A stretch of DNA of 64,000 bases from Palsa-892 sp035556215. GTDB lineage: Bacteria; Pseudomonadota; Alphaproteobacteria; Rhizobiales; Xanthobacteraceae. The first letter of the stretch is position 1; each line of letters starts with the position of its first letter. The notes beneath the pieces are model-generated. The model searched no databases and was not told where the DNA came from. It worked only from the letters and a program-made list of their open reading frames with translations. Position numbers and translations under genes: made by a program. The DNA lies in the NCBI GenBank assembly GCA_035556215.1, contig DATMFI010000027.1, positions 62,001-126,000 of the forward strand. Reading direction: 5' to 3'. This document shows positions 45,857 through 54,164 of this stretch, one piece after another.

Positions 45857-46620
45857 TGGGCGGATTCCCGGTCACCGCCGGTTCGATCCCCGTCCTTGCG
45901 CACGATCTTGTCGGCTCCACCAACGCGGAAGCGCTGGCGCTCGCTGCAAAGGGCGAGCGCGGCCCGGTATTCGTCGCCGCCCAGCGGCAAAGCGCGGGCC
46001 GGGGGCGGCGCGGACGCGAATGGGTGTCCGAGCCCGGCAATCTATATGCGACGCTGCTGATCTCGGATCCCGCGCCGGCTTTCGTCAGCGCGCAGCTCTG
46101 CTTCGTCGCAGCGCTCGCATTGCATGACGCGGTGCTGGATGGCTGTGCCGGGCTTGCACCGTCACGGCTGAAGCTGAAGTGGCCGAACGATCTCCTGCTC
46201 GATACCGCAAAGGTTGCCGGCATTCTGATCGAAGGCGTCGGCATTGCCGAGCGGAAGATCGCGGTTGCCGTCGGCTTCGGGGTGAATTGCCGGCATCATC
46301 CGCCGGAGACGCCATACCCCGCGACGGATTTTGCGGCGGCAGGGTTTTCACTCGCCCCAGGGAACCTGCTCGCGCAGCTCGGTGCACGATGGGAGCAGCG
46401 CATGCGGGAATGGGACCGGGGCGAGGGCTTCGCCGCGACCCGCGCGGCATGGCTCCTGCGCGCGTCCGGCATCGGCGAAGCGGTCGAGGTACGTTTGCCG
46501 CAGCAGACGCTTTCGGGCATCTTCGAATCCGTTAACGAGGAGGGGGCGCTTCTCTTGCGGCGGCCGGACGGCGAGCGTATCGCAGTCGCGGCGGGCGACG
46601 TTTTTCCCCTCAGCGCATAA
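45856..46620 (+). CDS. birA: Biotin-[acetyl-CoA-carboxylase] ligase
   Basis: Attaches biotin to the carrier protein of acetyl-CoA carboxylase via biotinyl-AMP. The 254-residue protein has the catalytic domain GSTNAEAL, the adenylate loop GRGRRGREW and KWPNDLLLD, followed by a small SH3-like C-terminal domain. There is no N-terminal helix-turn-helix, so unlike E. coli BirA it should not repress biotin genes. It is co-translated with nuoN and lies 9 bases before rnj. Confidence 0.93.
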   Translation: MGGFPVTAGSIPVLAHDLVGSTNAEALALAAKGERGPVFVAAQRQSAGRGRRGREWVSEPGNLYATLLISDPAPAFVSAQLCFVAALALHDAVLDGCAGLAPSRLKLKWPNDLLLDTAKVAGILIEGVGIAERKIAVAVGFGVNCRHHPPETPYPATDFAAAGFSLAPGNLLAQLGARWEQRMREWDRGEGFAATRAAWLLRASGIGEAVEVRLPQQTLSGIFESVNEEGALLLRRPDGERIAVAAGDVFPLSA

Positions 46621-46629
46621 AGGTCCAAC

Positions 46630-48297
46630 GTGGCGGTTTACAAGGAACTCGTATTCGTACCGCTCGGAGGCGTGGGCGAGATCGGCATGAACCTCGCCCT
46701 CTACGGCTTGCGTTCAGGCAATGAGCGCGAGTGGCTTTGCGTCGATATGGGCATTTCCTTCGCGGATGCCGAGGTGCCGGGCGTCGATATCATCATGCCC
46801 GATGTGCAGTTCCTCGAGAAGGAGCGCCGCAACCTCAAGGGCATCGTCCTGACCCACGGCCACGAGGATCATGTCGGCGCGATGTACGATCTCTGGCCGC
46901 GGTTCAAGGTGCCGGTGTTCACGACGCCGTTTACCGCGGCGCTTCTCGACTCCAAGCGCGCGATGGAGCCGAACGCTTCGTCGATACCGATCACGATCGT
47001 GAAGCAGGGCGGACGGGTGCAGATCGGCTCGTTCGAGGTCGAATTCGTGCCGGTCGCCCATTCGATCCCCGAAAGCAATGCGCTCGCGATCCGAACGCCG
47101 CTCGGCCTTGTCGTCCATACCGGAGACTGGAAGCTCGATCCGCACCCCGTCGCGGGCGCGGTCACCGACGAGCGCCGGTTTCGCGAACTGGGCGAGGAAG
47201 GCATCCGTGCCGTTGTCGCGGACTCCACCAATGCAATTCGCGACGGGGAATCGCCGTCGGAAACCGACGTCGCCAAGAGCCTCGTCGAGATCGTCAGGAA
47301 CGCCAAGGGCCGCGTCGCCGTCACGACGTTTGCTTCGAACGTCGCGCGCATCCGCTCGGCGGCGCTTGCCGCGCAGGCGGCGGGCCGTGAGGTTGTCGTT
47401 GCGGGCCGCGCCATGGAGCGCGTCATCAATGTCGCGCGCGAAATGCACTACCTCGACGGCGTGCGGCCGTTTCGCGGCATCGATGCCTATTCCAGTCTGC
47501 CGCGCAGCGAGGTGGTGGTGCTGCTGACCGGCAGCCAGGGCGAGCCGCGCGCGGCGTTGGCGCGTATCGCCAATGACGATCACCCCGATATCGAGCTTGA
47601 CCGCGGCGATACGCTGATCGTTTCGGCGCGCACGATTCCGGGCAACGAGAAGCCGGTGAACAGGATTTTAAACGAGATGATCCGCCGGGGCGTGAAGGTC
47701 ATTACCGACCGCACGCATCTCGTGCACGTTTCGGGTCATCCGCGGCGCGGGGAAGTCGCCCGGCTTTATCAGTGGCTGAAACCGCAGCTCGTGGTGCCGG
47801 TGCATGGCGAAGCGCTGCATCTCTCGGAACACGCCGCGCTCGCGCGTGAGCAGGGGGTGCCCGAAGTCGCGTTGTGCGGCGACGGCGACGTGCTGCGGCT
47901 CGCGCCAGGCCCGGCGCAGGTCATCGACGATGTGCCGACCGGCCGCGTTTATCGTGACGGGCAAATGTTGATCAACGCGGAATCGCTGACGATTTCGCAG
48001 CGGCGCAAGCTCAGCTTTGCCGGTGTCGTATCCGCGGCGATTGCGATCGACGGGCGCGGCGAGTTGCTGGGCGAGCCGGAGATCGACATTGCGGGTCTGC
48101 CTGAATTCGCCGCCCCGAACCAGCCGATGCAGAATTTCGTGCTCGATGCGATCTACGATTGCCTCGACTCCCTGCCGAAACAAAAACGCCGCGATCCGGA
48201 GGCCATCGAAGAGTCGGTGTCGCGTTCGATACGCAGCCAGGTGAACAGCATTTGGGGAAAAAAGCCCGTGTGCCATGTAATGGTGCTACAAGTCTGA
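46630..48297 (+). CDS. rnj: Ribonuclease J
   Basis: Metallo-beta-lactamase/beta-CASP ribonuclease with 5'-to-3' exonuclease and endonuclease activity in rRNA and mRNA processing; 555 residues. The zinc motif LTHGHEDHVGAMYDLWP and later VAHSIPES, HTGDWKLD and HVSGHPRRGE are visible. The start is GTG behind AAAGG. Alphaproteobacteria typically encode RNase J in this spot after birA. Confidence 0.94.
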   Translation: MAVYKELVFVPLGGVGEIGMNLALYGLRSGNEREWLCVDMGISFADAEVPGVDIIMPDVQFLEKERRNLKGIVLTHGHEDHVGAMYDLWPRFKVPVFTTPFTAALLDSKRAMEPNASSIPITIVKQGGRVQIGSFEVEFVPVAHSIPESNALAIRTPLGLVVHTGDWKLDPHPVAGAVTDERRFRELGEEGIRAVVADSTNAIRDGESPSETDVAKSLVEIVRNAKGRVAVTTFASNVARIRSAALAAQAAGREVVVAGRAMERVINVAREMHYLDGVRPFRGIDAYSSLPRSEVVVLLTGSQGEPRAALARIANDDHPDIELDRGDTLIVSARTIPGNEKPVNRILNEMIRRGVKVITDRTHLVHVSGHPRRGEVARLYQWLKPQLVVPVHGEALHLSEHAALAREQGVPEVALCGDGDVLRLAPGPAQVIDDVPTGRVYRDGQMLINAESLTISQRRKLSFAGVVSAAIAIDGRGELLGEPEIDIAGLPEFAAPNQPMQNFVLDAIYDCLDSLPKQKRRDPEAIEESVSRSIRSQVNSIWGKKPVCHVMVLQV

Positions 48298-48313
48298 TCG
48301 TCGGAGGGATGCA

Positions 48314-48718
48314 ATGATCGGCCGGCTCAATCATGTTGCCATCGCGGTGAAGGATATTCAGGCCGCCGCCAAGACCTACCGGGATACGCTCGGCGCGCAG
48401 GTTTCCGAGGCCGTGCCGCAGCCCGATCATGGTGTCACGACTATCTTTATCAATCTGCCGAACACCAAGATCGAGCTTCTCGAGCCGCTCGGCGCGAACT
48501 CACCGATTGCGAAGTTTCTCGAACGCAACCCCGACGGTGGAATCCATCATATCTGTTACGAGGTCGCCGATATCAAATCGGCGCGCGATCGGATGAAGGC
48601 GCAGGGCGCACGCGTGCTCGGTAACGGCGAGCCGAAAATCGGCGCGCATGGCAAGCCGGTGCTGTTTCTGCACCCCAAGGATTTCTTCGGCACGCTTGTC
48701 GAGCTGGAGCAGGCATAA
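48314..48718 (+). CDS. mce: Methylmalonyl-CoA epimerase
   Basis: Interconverts (2S)- and (2R)-methylmalonyl-CoA in propionyl-CoA breakdown. The 134-residue vicinal-oxygen-chelate protein has paired modules with metal ligands in LNHVAIAV, GGIHHICYEV and the C-terminal GTLVELEQ. GGAGGG precedes the ATG, and the stop overlaps the DUF1467 start as TAATG. The mutase gene is not in the window. Confidence 0.93.
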   Translation: MIGRLNHVAIAVKDIQAAAKTYRDTLGAQVSEAVPQPDHGVTTIFINLPNTKIELLEPLGANSPIAKFLERNPDGGIHHICYEVADIKSARDRMKAQGARVLGNGEPKIGAHGKPVLFLHPKDFFGTLVELEQA

Positions 48719-49002
48719 TGTTCAGCTCGATTGTTTTTGGCGCGGCCGTCTATCTCATCATCTGGTGGTTGACGCTGTTTATCATTCTGCCGATCGGCAT
48801 CGAGAGCCAGGCTGAAAAGGGCAAGGTCTTGCCCGGTAGCGAGCGAGGAGCGCCCGCCAAGCCGGTGATGCTGAAGAAAGTTCTGATCACCACGCTGGTT
48901 TCCGCGGTGATCTTCGGAACGCTGTATGGGCTGTGGCAGGCCGGCATCATCGACCAGTATGTGATGCCGCAGAAATATCTTTCGGATCGTCTTCGCCCGT
49001 AA
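48718..49002 (+). CDS. DUF1467-family small membrane protein
   Basis: A 94-residue inner-membrane protein with two membrane segments (residues 4-24 and 58-78) and a short basic loop between. The family is alphaproteobacterial and of unknown function, regularly placed between mce and proS. It is coupled to mce by a one-base overlap. Confidence 0.88.
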   Translation: MFSSIVFGAAVYLIIWWLTLFIILPIGIESQAEKGKVLPGSERGAPAKPVMLKKVLITTLVSAVIFGTLYGLWQAGIIDQYVMPQKYLSDRLRP

Positions 49003-49311
49003 GCCGAAACATCTGCAAAAGAAAAGGCGAGCCCTAAGGCTCGCCTCAAAATAGTTTCCGCTTGTTTTTCCGCGCGGCTAGGGCGCGTTATGCGGATTTC
49101 CTCCCCCGACTTGGACCTCATCCGCTAGGCGGATCGGCGTTCGGCGTGAGTCAGTTTAGGCTGAAAAGCGAGCGCTTGTCATGCTGGTGCCGCAATTCAT
49201 TATTTTGCAGTGCAGCAAATGGCGGGAAACCGGGCTAAGGCCCTTGTGATTCCGTAATCTTCCACGTTCACTCGCCGCAGTTTCATCATCCCGCGAATCG
49301 AAAAGCATTCC
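49003..49311 (+). other. Intergenic region before proS, with a strong hairpin
   Basis: This 309-base gap holds a perfect 9-bp hairpin, AGGCGAGCC/GGCTCGCCT with a 4-base loop (49025-49046), 22 bases after the DUF1467 gene. On the plus strand the stem is followed by CAAAATAGTTT, a weak tail. The T-rich tail is on the minus strand, although no minus-strand gene ends here. It most likely ends the nuo-birA-rnj-mce transcript. No clear proS promoter was found in the remainder. Confidence 0.6.
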
Positions 49312-50631
49312 ATGCGCCTGTCCCGCTATTTCCTGCCTATTCTCCGTGAGACCCCGAAAGAAGCCGAGATCGTTTCGCACCGCCTGATGCTCCGGGCCGG
49401 CATGATCCGGCAGGAAGCCGCCGGCATCTATGCCTGGCTTCCGCTCGGCTTCCGGGTGCTGCAGAAAATCGAACAGATCGTTCGGGAGGAGATGGACCGG
49501 GCGGGCGCCGTCGAGCTTTTGATGCCGACCCTGCAACTCGCCGACCTCTGGCGCGAAAGCGGGCGCTATGAGGCTTATGGTCCGGAGATGCTCCGGATTC
49601 AGGATCGTAACGAGCGCGAACTTCTATATGGGCCGACCAATGAAGAGATGATCACGGAGATTTTCCGGAGCTACATTCGCTCCTATAAAAATCTCCCGCT
49701 CAATCTCTATCATTTTCAGTGGAAATTCCGCGACGAGCAGCGCCCGCGTTTCGGCGTGATGCGCGGCCGCGAATTCCTGATGAAGGATGCCTATTCGTTC
49801 GATGTGGACGAAGCGGGTGCGCGGCTCTCCTACAACCGTATGTTTGTCGCCTACCTGCGCACGTTCGCGCGCATGGGCTTGAAAGCGATCCCGATGCGGG
49901 CCGAAACAGGGCCGATCGGCGGCGATCTCTCGCATGAATTCATCATTCTCGCCGAAACCGGCGAATCCGGCGTGTTCTGCGACAGGGATGTGCTCGATCT
50001 GCCAATTCCGGATGAAAGCATCGACTACAACGGCGATCTCACCCCGATCGTGCAGCAATGGACGAAGCCTTATGCCGCGACCGAAGACGTGCACGACGCT
50101 GCGCGCTTCGAACGCGAAGTACCGGCGGAGAAGCGCATCAACACGCGAGGCATCGAAGTTGGGCAGATCTTCTACTTCGGTACGAAATATTCGGTGCCGA
50201 TGAAGGCCGGCGTGACCGGCCCCGATGGCGCCGATAAGCCGGTGCACTCCGGCTCCTACGGTGTCGGTGTCTCGCGTCTCGTGGGAGCGATCATCGAAGC
50301 CTCGCACGACGAAGCGGGCATCAAATGGCCCGAAAACGTTGCTCCTTTCAAAGTTGGACTTCTGAATCTCAAGCAAGGCGATGCGGCGACCGACGCAGCC
50401 TGTGAAAAACTCTACCGTGAACTGAATACACGGGGCGTAGATGTGCTCTATGATGACACCGACGAACGGGCAGGGGCCAAATTCGCGACCATGGACCTGA
50501 TCGGCCTGCCTTGGCAGGTCATTGTCGGTCCGAAAGGGCTCGCGGATGGAAAAGTTGAGTTGAAACGCCGTTCGGACGGATCGCGCGAAAACGTCTCGCC
50601 AGCAGACGTGGTTGCGCGGCTTGCGCCCTAG
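49312..50631 (+). CDS. proS: Proline-tRNA ligase, short alphaproteobacterial type
   Basis: Charges tRNA-Pro with proline. The 439-residue class II synthetase has motif 1 around GAVELLMPTLQLADLW, motif 2 FRDEQRPRFGVMRGREFLMKD and motif 3 GSYGVGVSRLVGAI, plus a C-terminal anticodon-binding domain. The roughly 180-residue editing insertion of E. coli ProS is missing between motifs 2 and 3, so clearing of mischarged Ala-tRNA-Pro must depend on a free-standing deacylase (established for relatives). It leads the lolC-lolD genes. Confidence 0.95.
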   Translation: MRLSRYFLPILRETPKEAEIVSHRLMLRAGMIRQEAAGIYAWLPLGFRVLQKIEQIVREEMDRAGAVELLMPTLQLADLWRESGRYEAYGPEMLRIQDRNERELLYGPTNEEMITEIFRSYIRSYKNLPLNLYHFQWKFRDEQRPRFGVMRGREFLMKDAYSFDVDEAGARLSYNRMFVAYLRTFARMGLKAIPMRAETGPIGGDLSHEFIILAETGESGVFCDRDVLDLPIPDESIDYNGDLTPIVQQWTKPYAATEDVHDAARFEREVPAEKRINTRGIEVGQIFYFGTKYSVPMKAGVTGPDGADKPVHSGSYGVGVSRLVGAIIEASHDEAGIKWPENVAPFKVGLLNLKQGDAATDAACEKLYRELNTRGVDVLYDDTDERAGAKFATMDLIGLPWQVIVGPKGLADGKVELKRRSDGSRENVSPADVVARLAP

Positions 50632-50646
50632 CGGCGAGGGAATGGT

Positions 50647-51915
50647 ATGGCGGCAAGGACTGGCACGTTACCTTTTGCACCTTTCGAATGGATGCTGTCG
50701 CTGCGCTATCTGCGCGCGCGCCGCAAGGAAGGGTTTATTTCCGTCATCGCCGGCTTTTCTTTTCTCGGCATCATGCTTGGCGTTGCGACGCTCATCATCG
50801 TCATGGCGGTGATGAACGGCTTTCGCAAAGAGCTGATGTCGAAGATTCTCGGCATCAACGGCCATGTGCTGGTGCAGCCGCTGGAGTCGGCGTTGACCGA
50901 CTATGCCGAGGTCGCCAAACGCATCTCTGCGATCAAGGGCGTGACACTCGCAGTGCCGCTCGTCGAAGGTCAGGCGCTCGCCTCGTCGCCGTTTCAGGCG
51001 GGCGGCGTCCTGGTGCGCGGCGTGCGCGAGGAAGATTTGCGGCGGCTGCCGGCGATCGGCAGCGGGCTGAAGTCGGGAACGCTCGAAGGGTTCGACAACG
51101 GGCAGGGCGTTCTGATCGGCAAGCGTCTTGCAGACACGCTCTCGGTTCGCGCGGGCGATCAGATTACGCTGGTTGCGCCGCGCGGTGCGGTGACGCCGAT
51201 GGGTACGACGCCGCGTATCAAGGCGTACAAGATCGCAGGTCTGTTCGAGATCGGCATGTCGGAATACGACCAGGTGTTCGTGTTCATGCCGCTTGCGGAA
51301 GCGCAGGCCTATTTCAACCGGCCGGGCGATGTCAGCGCGATCGAGGTCTATACGGACAATCCCGACAAGGTCGATCTCTATCGCAAGGAGATCAACGAGA
51401 AGGCGGGGCGACCTGTGTACCTTGTCGATTGGCGACAGCGAAACGCGACGTTCTTCAACGCGCTGCAGGTCGAGCGCAACGTGATGTTCCTGATCCTGAC
51501 GTTGATCGTGCTCGTCGCGGCGCTGAATATCGTTTCGGGTCTGATCATGCTCGTGAAAGACAAAGGGCATGACATCGCGATCCTGCGCACGATCGGCGCG
51601 ACGCGCGGCTCGATCCTGCGAGTCTTTCTTATCACCGGCGCCAGTATCGGCGTGCTCGGCACGCTGGTCGGTTTCGCGCTCGGACTGGTCGTGTGCATGA
51701 ACATCGAGGAAATCCGGCAGTTCATTTCATGGCTGTCGTCCACCGAGCTGTTCTCGCCGGAGCTTTATTATCTGAGCAAATTGCCGGCTGACGTCGATTC
51801 CGGCGAGACGCTCGCGGTTCTCGTCATGGCGTTGATGCTGTCGTTCCTGGCGACGCTCTATCCGGCGTGGCGTGCGGCGCGGCTCGATCCCGTCGAAGCG
51901 TTGCGGTACGAGTAA
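50647..51915 (+). CDS. lolC: Lipoprotein-releasing ABC transporter permease (LolC/LolE)
   Basis: Inner-membrane permease that extracts outer-membrane lipoproteins and passes them to LolA; 422 residues. It has one N-terminal membrane helix (FISVIAGFSFLGIMLGVATLIIVMAVMNGFR), a large periplasmic domain (about 50-270) and three C-terminal helices. With a single permease gene, the complex is probably a LolC/E homodimer with LolD, as in the LolF-type systems. lolD follows after 5 bases. Confidence 0.93.
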   Translation: MAARTGTLPFAPFEWMLSLRYLRARRKEGFISVIAGFSFLGIMLGVATLIIVMAVMNGFRKELMSKILGINGHVLVQPLESALTDYAEVAKRISAIKGVTLAVPLVEGQALASSPFQAGGVLVRGVREEDLRRLPAIGSGLKSGTLEGFDNGQGVLIGKRLADTLSVRAGDQITLVAPRGAVTPMGTTPRIKAYKIAGLFEIGMSEYDQVFVFMPLAEAQAYFNRPGDVSAIEVYTDNPDKVDLYRKEINEKAGRPVYLVDWRQRNATFFNALQVERNVMFLILTLIVLVAALNIVSGLIMLVKDKGHDIAILRTIGATRGSILRVFLITGASIGVLGTLVGFALGLVVCMNIEEIRQFISWLSSTELFSPELYYLSKLPADVDSGETLAVLVMALMLSFLATLYPAWRAARLDPVEALRYE

Positions 51916-51920
51916 GCGTC

Positions 51921-52607
51921 ATGGCGGAACAACCTGCTCTCCATCTCGATGGCGTGACGCGGCGATTTCGGCAGGGCAATGCCACCCTTGAGATTTTGCG
52001 CGGGGCCAATCTGTCGGTTTGGCCGGGCGAGTCCGTGGCGTTGGTCGCGCCATCGGGTGCGGGCAAATCGACGCTGCTGCAAATTGCCGGACTTTTGGAA
52101 TTTCCCGATGGCGGTGAAGTTTTCATCGGCGGGCGGCCGACGACGGGGCTGCCGGATTCCGAGCGTACGGAAGTCCGCCGGACCGATATCGGGTTCGTGT
52201 ATCAATTTCATCATCTGTTGCCGGAGTTTTCCGCGGTCGAGAATGTAATGCTACCGCAGATGATCTATGGCCTCGATAAGCGCGAAGCGAACAAGCGCTC
52301 CTCCGAATTGCTCAGCTTTCTGGGCCTCGGCAAGCGGCTCGAGCATCGCCCGGCGGAACTTTCGGGCGGCGAGCAGCAGCGGGTGGCGATTGCACGTGCG
52401 GTTGCCAATGCGCCACGTGTGCTTTTGGCGGACGAGCCGACCGGTAACCTGGATCCGCATACCGCCGATCATGTGTTTGCAACTTTGTCCAAGCTCGTAA
52501 GTGCTTCGGGGTTTGCAGCAATCATTGCAACGCACAACCTTGAGCTTGCCGCAAGAATGCACCGGCGGGTGACAATTCGCGACGGAGAAGTCGTCGAGCT
52601 GGAATAG
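51921..52607 (+). CDS. lolD: Lipoprotein-releasing ABC transporter ATPase
   Basis: ATPase partner of LolC/E; 228 residues. Walker A reads APSGAGKST, the signature LSGGEQQRVAIARA and Walker B VLLADEPTGNLD, a hallmark of the MacB/LolD group. The frame opens earlier, inside lolC; ATG 51921 fits the LolD N-terminus. Confidence 0.94.
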   Translation: MAEQPALHLDGVTRRFRQGNATLEILRGANLSVWPGESVALVAPSGAGKSTLLQIAGLLEFPDGGEVFIGGRPTTGLPDSERTEVRRTDIGFVYQFHHLLPEFSAVENVMLPQMIYGLDKREANKRSSELLSFLGLGKRLEHRPAELSGGEQQRVAIARAVANAPRVLLADEPTGNLDPHTADHVFATLSKLVSASGFAAIIATHNLELAARMHRRVTIRDGEVVELE

Positions 52608-52682
52608 CCATCGACGCCCGGACGTTGCTTGTTTTGTTTTTCAGAATTTGCTTTGATACATTGTTTACGCAGGAATGCTGCC

Positions 52683-53033
52683 ATGTCTCAACAGACACCT
52701 GATGTCATGAACTACAAAGTAACGCGCATTTTGGAAGTCGCGCGTGCCACAGACTTGTGGGTGCGGGAATTAACCGTGGTCGCGGGCGAAGAAGTGCCGT
52801 GGCACAGGCATAGTCAGATAAGCGATCGTTGTTACGGCTTGGAAGGTGTCGTCCTTGTAGAGTCCGTCGATGCGCAAGGTAAGCCGTTGCGAACTCTGCT
52901 TCGGCCTGGCCAGGCATGTGACATACCCGCTGGAACACGCCACAGGCTGAGCTGTGCCGAGGGCGACTTGGCCCGCTACCTGCTCGTGCAGCATGGGCCA
53001 TATAACTTTGAAAAGGTGGCTGCGCCGTATTGA
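52683..53033 (+). CDS. Small cupin-domain protein
   Basis: A 116-residue single-domain cupin. Motif 1 (PWHRHSQISDRCYGLEG) supplies His41 and His43, and motif 2 (IPAGTRHRL) His87, so a metal site is likely. The usual motif-1 Glu position appears to be Asp48. It may be a small dioxygenase, isomerase or sugar/ligand-binding protein. AGGAA precedes ATG 52683; an upstream in-frame start at 52629 is less likely. It sits with the following TctC-like gene between lolD and dnaE and is not part of that conserved order. Confidence 0.75.
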   Translation: MSQQTPDVMNYKVTRILEVARATDLWVRELTVVAGEEVPWHRHSQISDRCYGLEGVVLVESVDAQGKPLRTLLRPGQACDIPAGTRHRLSCAEGDLARYLLVQHGPYNFEKVAAPY

Positions 53034-53090
53034 GTGAGCCCTGGCATCTGGCGCGGGGGCATTTTATCGACTGGGGGAAGGGGCTTTTGA

Positions 53091-54092
53091 ATGGACGGGA
53101 CTGATTCCGCTTTGCGGCGCTCCAGGCTTACGCGTCGTCATTTCATGACGGGGGCTCTCGCGTTGGGCCTGACGCCCCACACCGCCTACGCGCAAACTTA
53201 TCCCTCTCATCTCACTCGCGTTCTGGTCGGTTTTTCCGCCGGAAGCATTTCCGATCTGCTGGCCAGAGCCTTGGCGGCGAATCTGGAAAAAGAGTTTGGT
53301 CAACCAGTCATTGTGGAGAATCGTCCCGGCGCGGGCGGCTTGCTTGCGACTCGGACACTGATGCAGTCTCCGGCGGACGGATATACTTTGTTGGTCGTGT
53401 CGGCATCATACGCCGCTGCTCCTGCCATTACGCGTGATCTTGGTTACGACCCCGTTCAAGATTTGTCAGGCATCACCCGCATAGCCAACGTACCGAGTAT
53501 ATTGGTGGCAAATCCGAAACTGGGGGCGAAGACGCTCGCGGACCTCTTGCAATTATTGCGGCAGTCGCCAGGCACTCTCAATTATTCCTCGCCCGGGCGT
53601 GGCAGCGCCAACCATTTCGCGGGTGAGTATTTTCTCTCGAAGGCCAAGGTTAAGGCAACGCACGTGCCTTATCGCGGCGTGCCCGAAGCGGTCATGGCCG
53701 TCGTTGCTGGCGATTGCCAGTTCTCTTGTGTGCCCGCGCCAAATTCCTTGTCACTCATTCAGGACGGTAAACTCGTGGCGCTGGCTGCGACAACGAGCGA
53801 GCGTTCCAAACTGTTGCCTGGGATGCCAACGATTGTGGAGGCCGGTGTACCTGACTACCAGTTCGATCCATGGTTCGGAGTGCTGACACGCGCCGGCGTC
53901 CCTCCTGAAGTGCACAAAAAACTCGTCGATACATCGGTTCGTGTTTTATCAACGCCGGATATGCAAGCGCGCTTTGCGCCGCTCGGCGCAGACATCAGCA
54001 CCATGCCGGGAGCGAGCTTCGATACCTATATTAAGCAAGAGATTGCCAAGTTTCGCGACATTGCCAAACTGGCGAATATCGAACCGACCTAA
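53091..54092 (+). CDS. Bug/TctC-family tripartite tricarboxylate transporter substrate-binding protein
   Basis: A 333-residue periplasmic binding protein. A Tat-like signal (LTRRHFMTGALALG) ends near AYAQ. The mature domain has the Bug features VGFSAGSISDLLARALA, ENRPGAGGLLATR and FDPWFGVLTRAGVP. No tctA or tctB membrane genes are nearby, so it is an orphan, as are most Bug proteins of betaproteobacteria and Bradyrhizobium relatives. The ligand (a carboxylate, amide or aromatic acid) is unknown. It follows the cupin gene by 57 bases behind GGGGAAGGGG. Confidence 0.88.
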   Translation: MDGTDSALRRSRLTRRHFMTGALALGLTPHTAYAQTYPSHLTRVLVGFSAGSISDLLARALAANLEKEFGQPVIVENRPGAGGLLATRTLMQSPADGYTLLVVSASYAAAPAITRDLGYDPVQDLSGITRIANVPSILVANPKLGAKTLADLLQLLRQSPGTLNYSSPGRGSANHFAGEYFLSKAKVKATHVPYRGVPEAVMAVVAGDCQFSCVPAPNSLSLIQDGKLVALAATTSERSKLLPGMPTIVEAGVPDYQFDPWFGVLTRAGVPPEVHKKLVDTSVRVLSTPDMQARFAPLGADISTMPGASFDTYIKQEIAKFRDIAKLANIEPT

Positions 54093-54164
54093 AGTCGACG
54101 TTATAGTGGGTTAATCTTCGTCGGCGTTCAAATTGGATAGACCTGCACGCCACTTCGCGCGACG

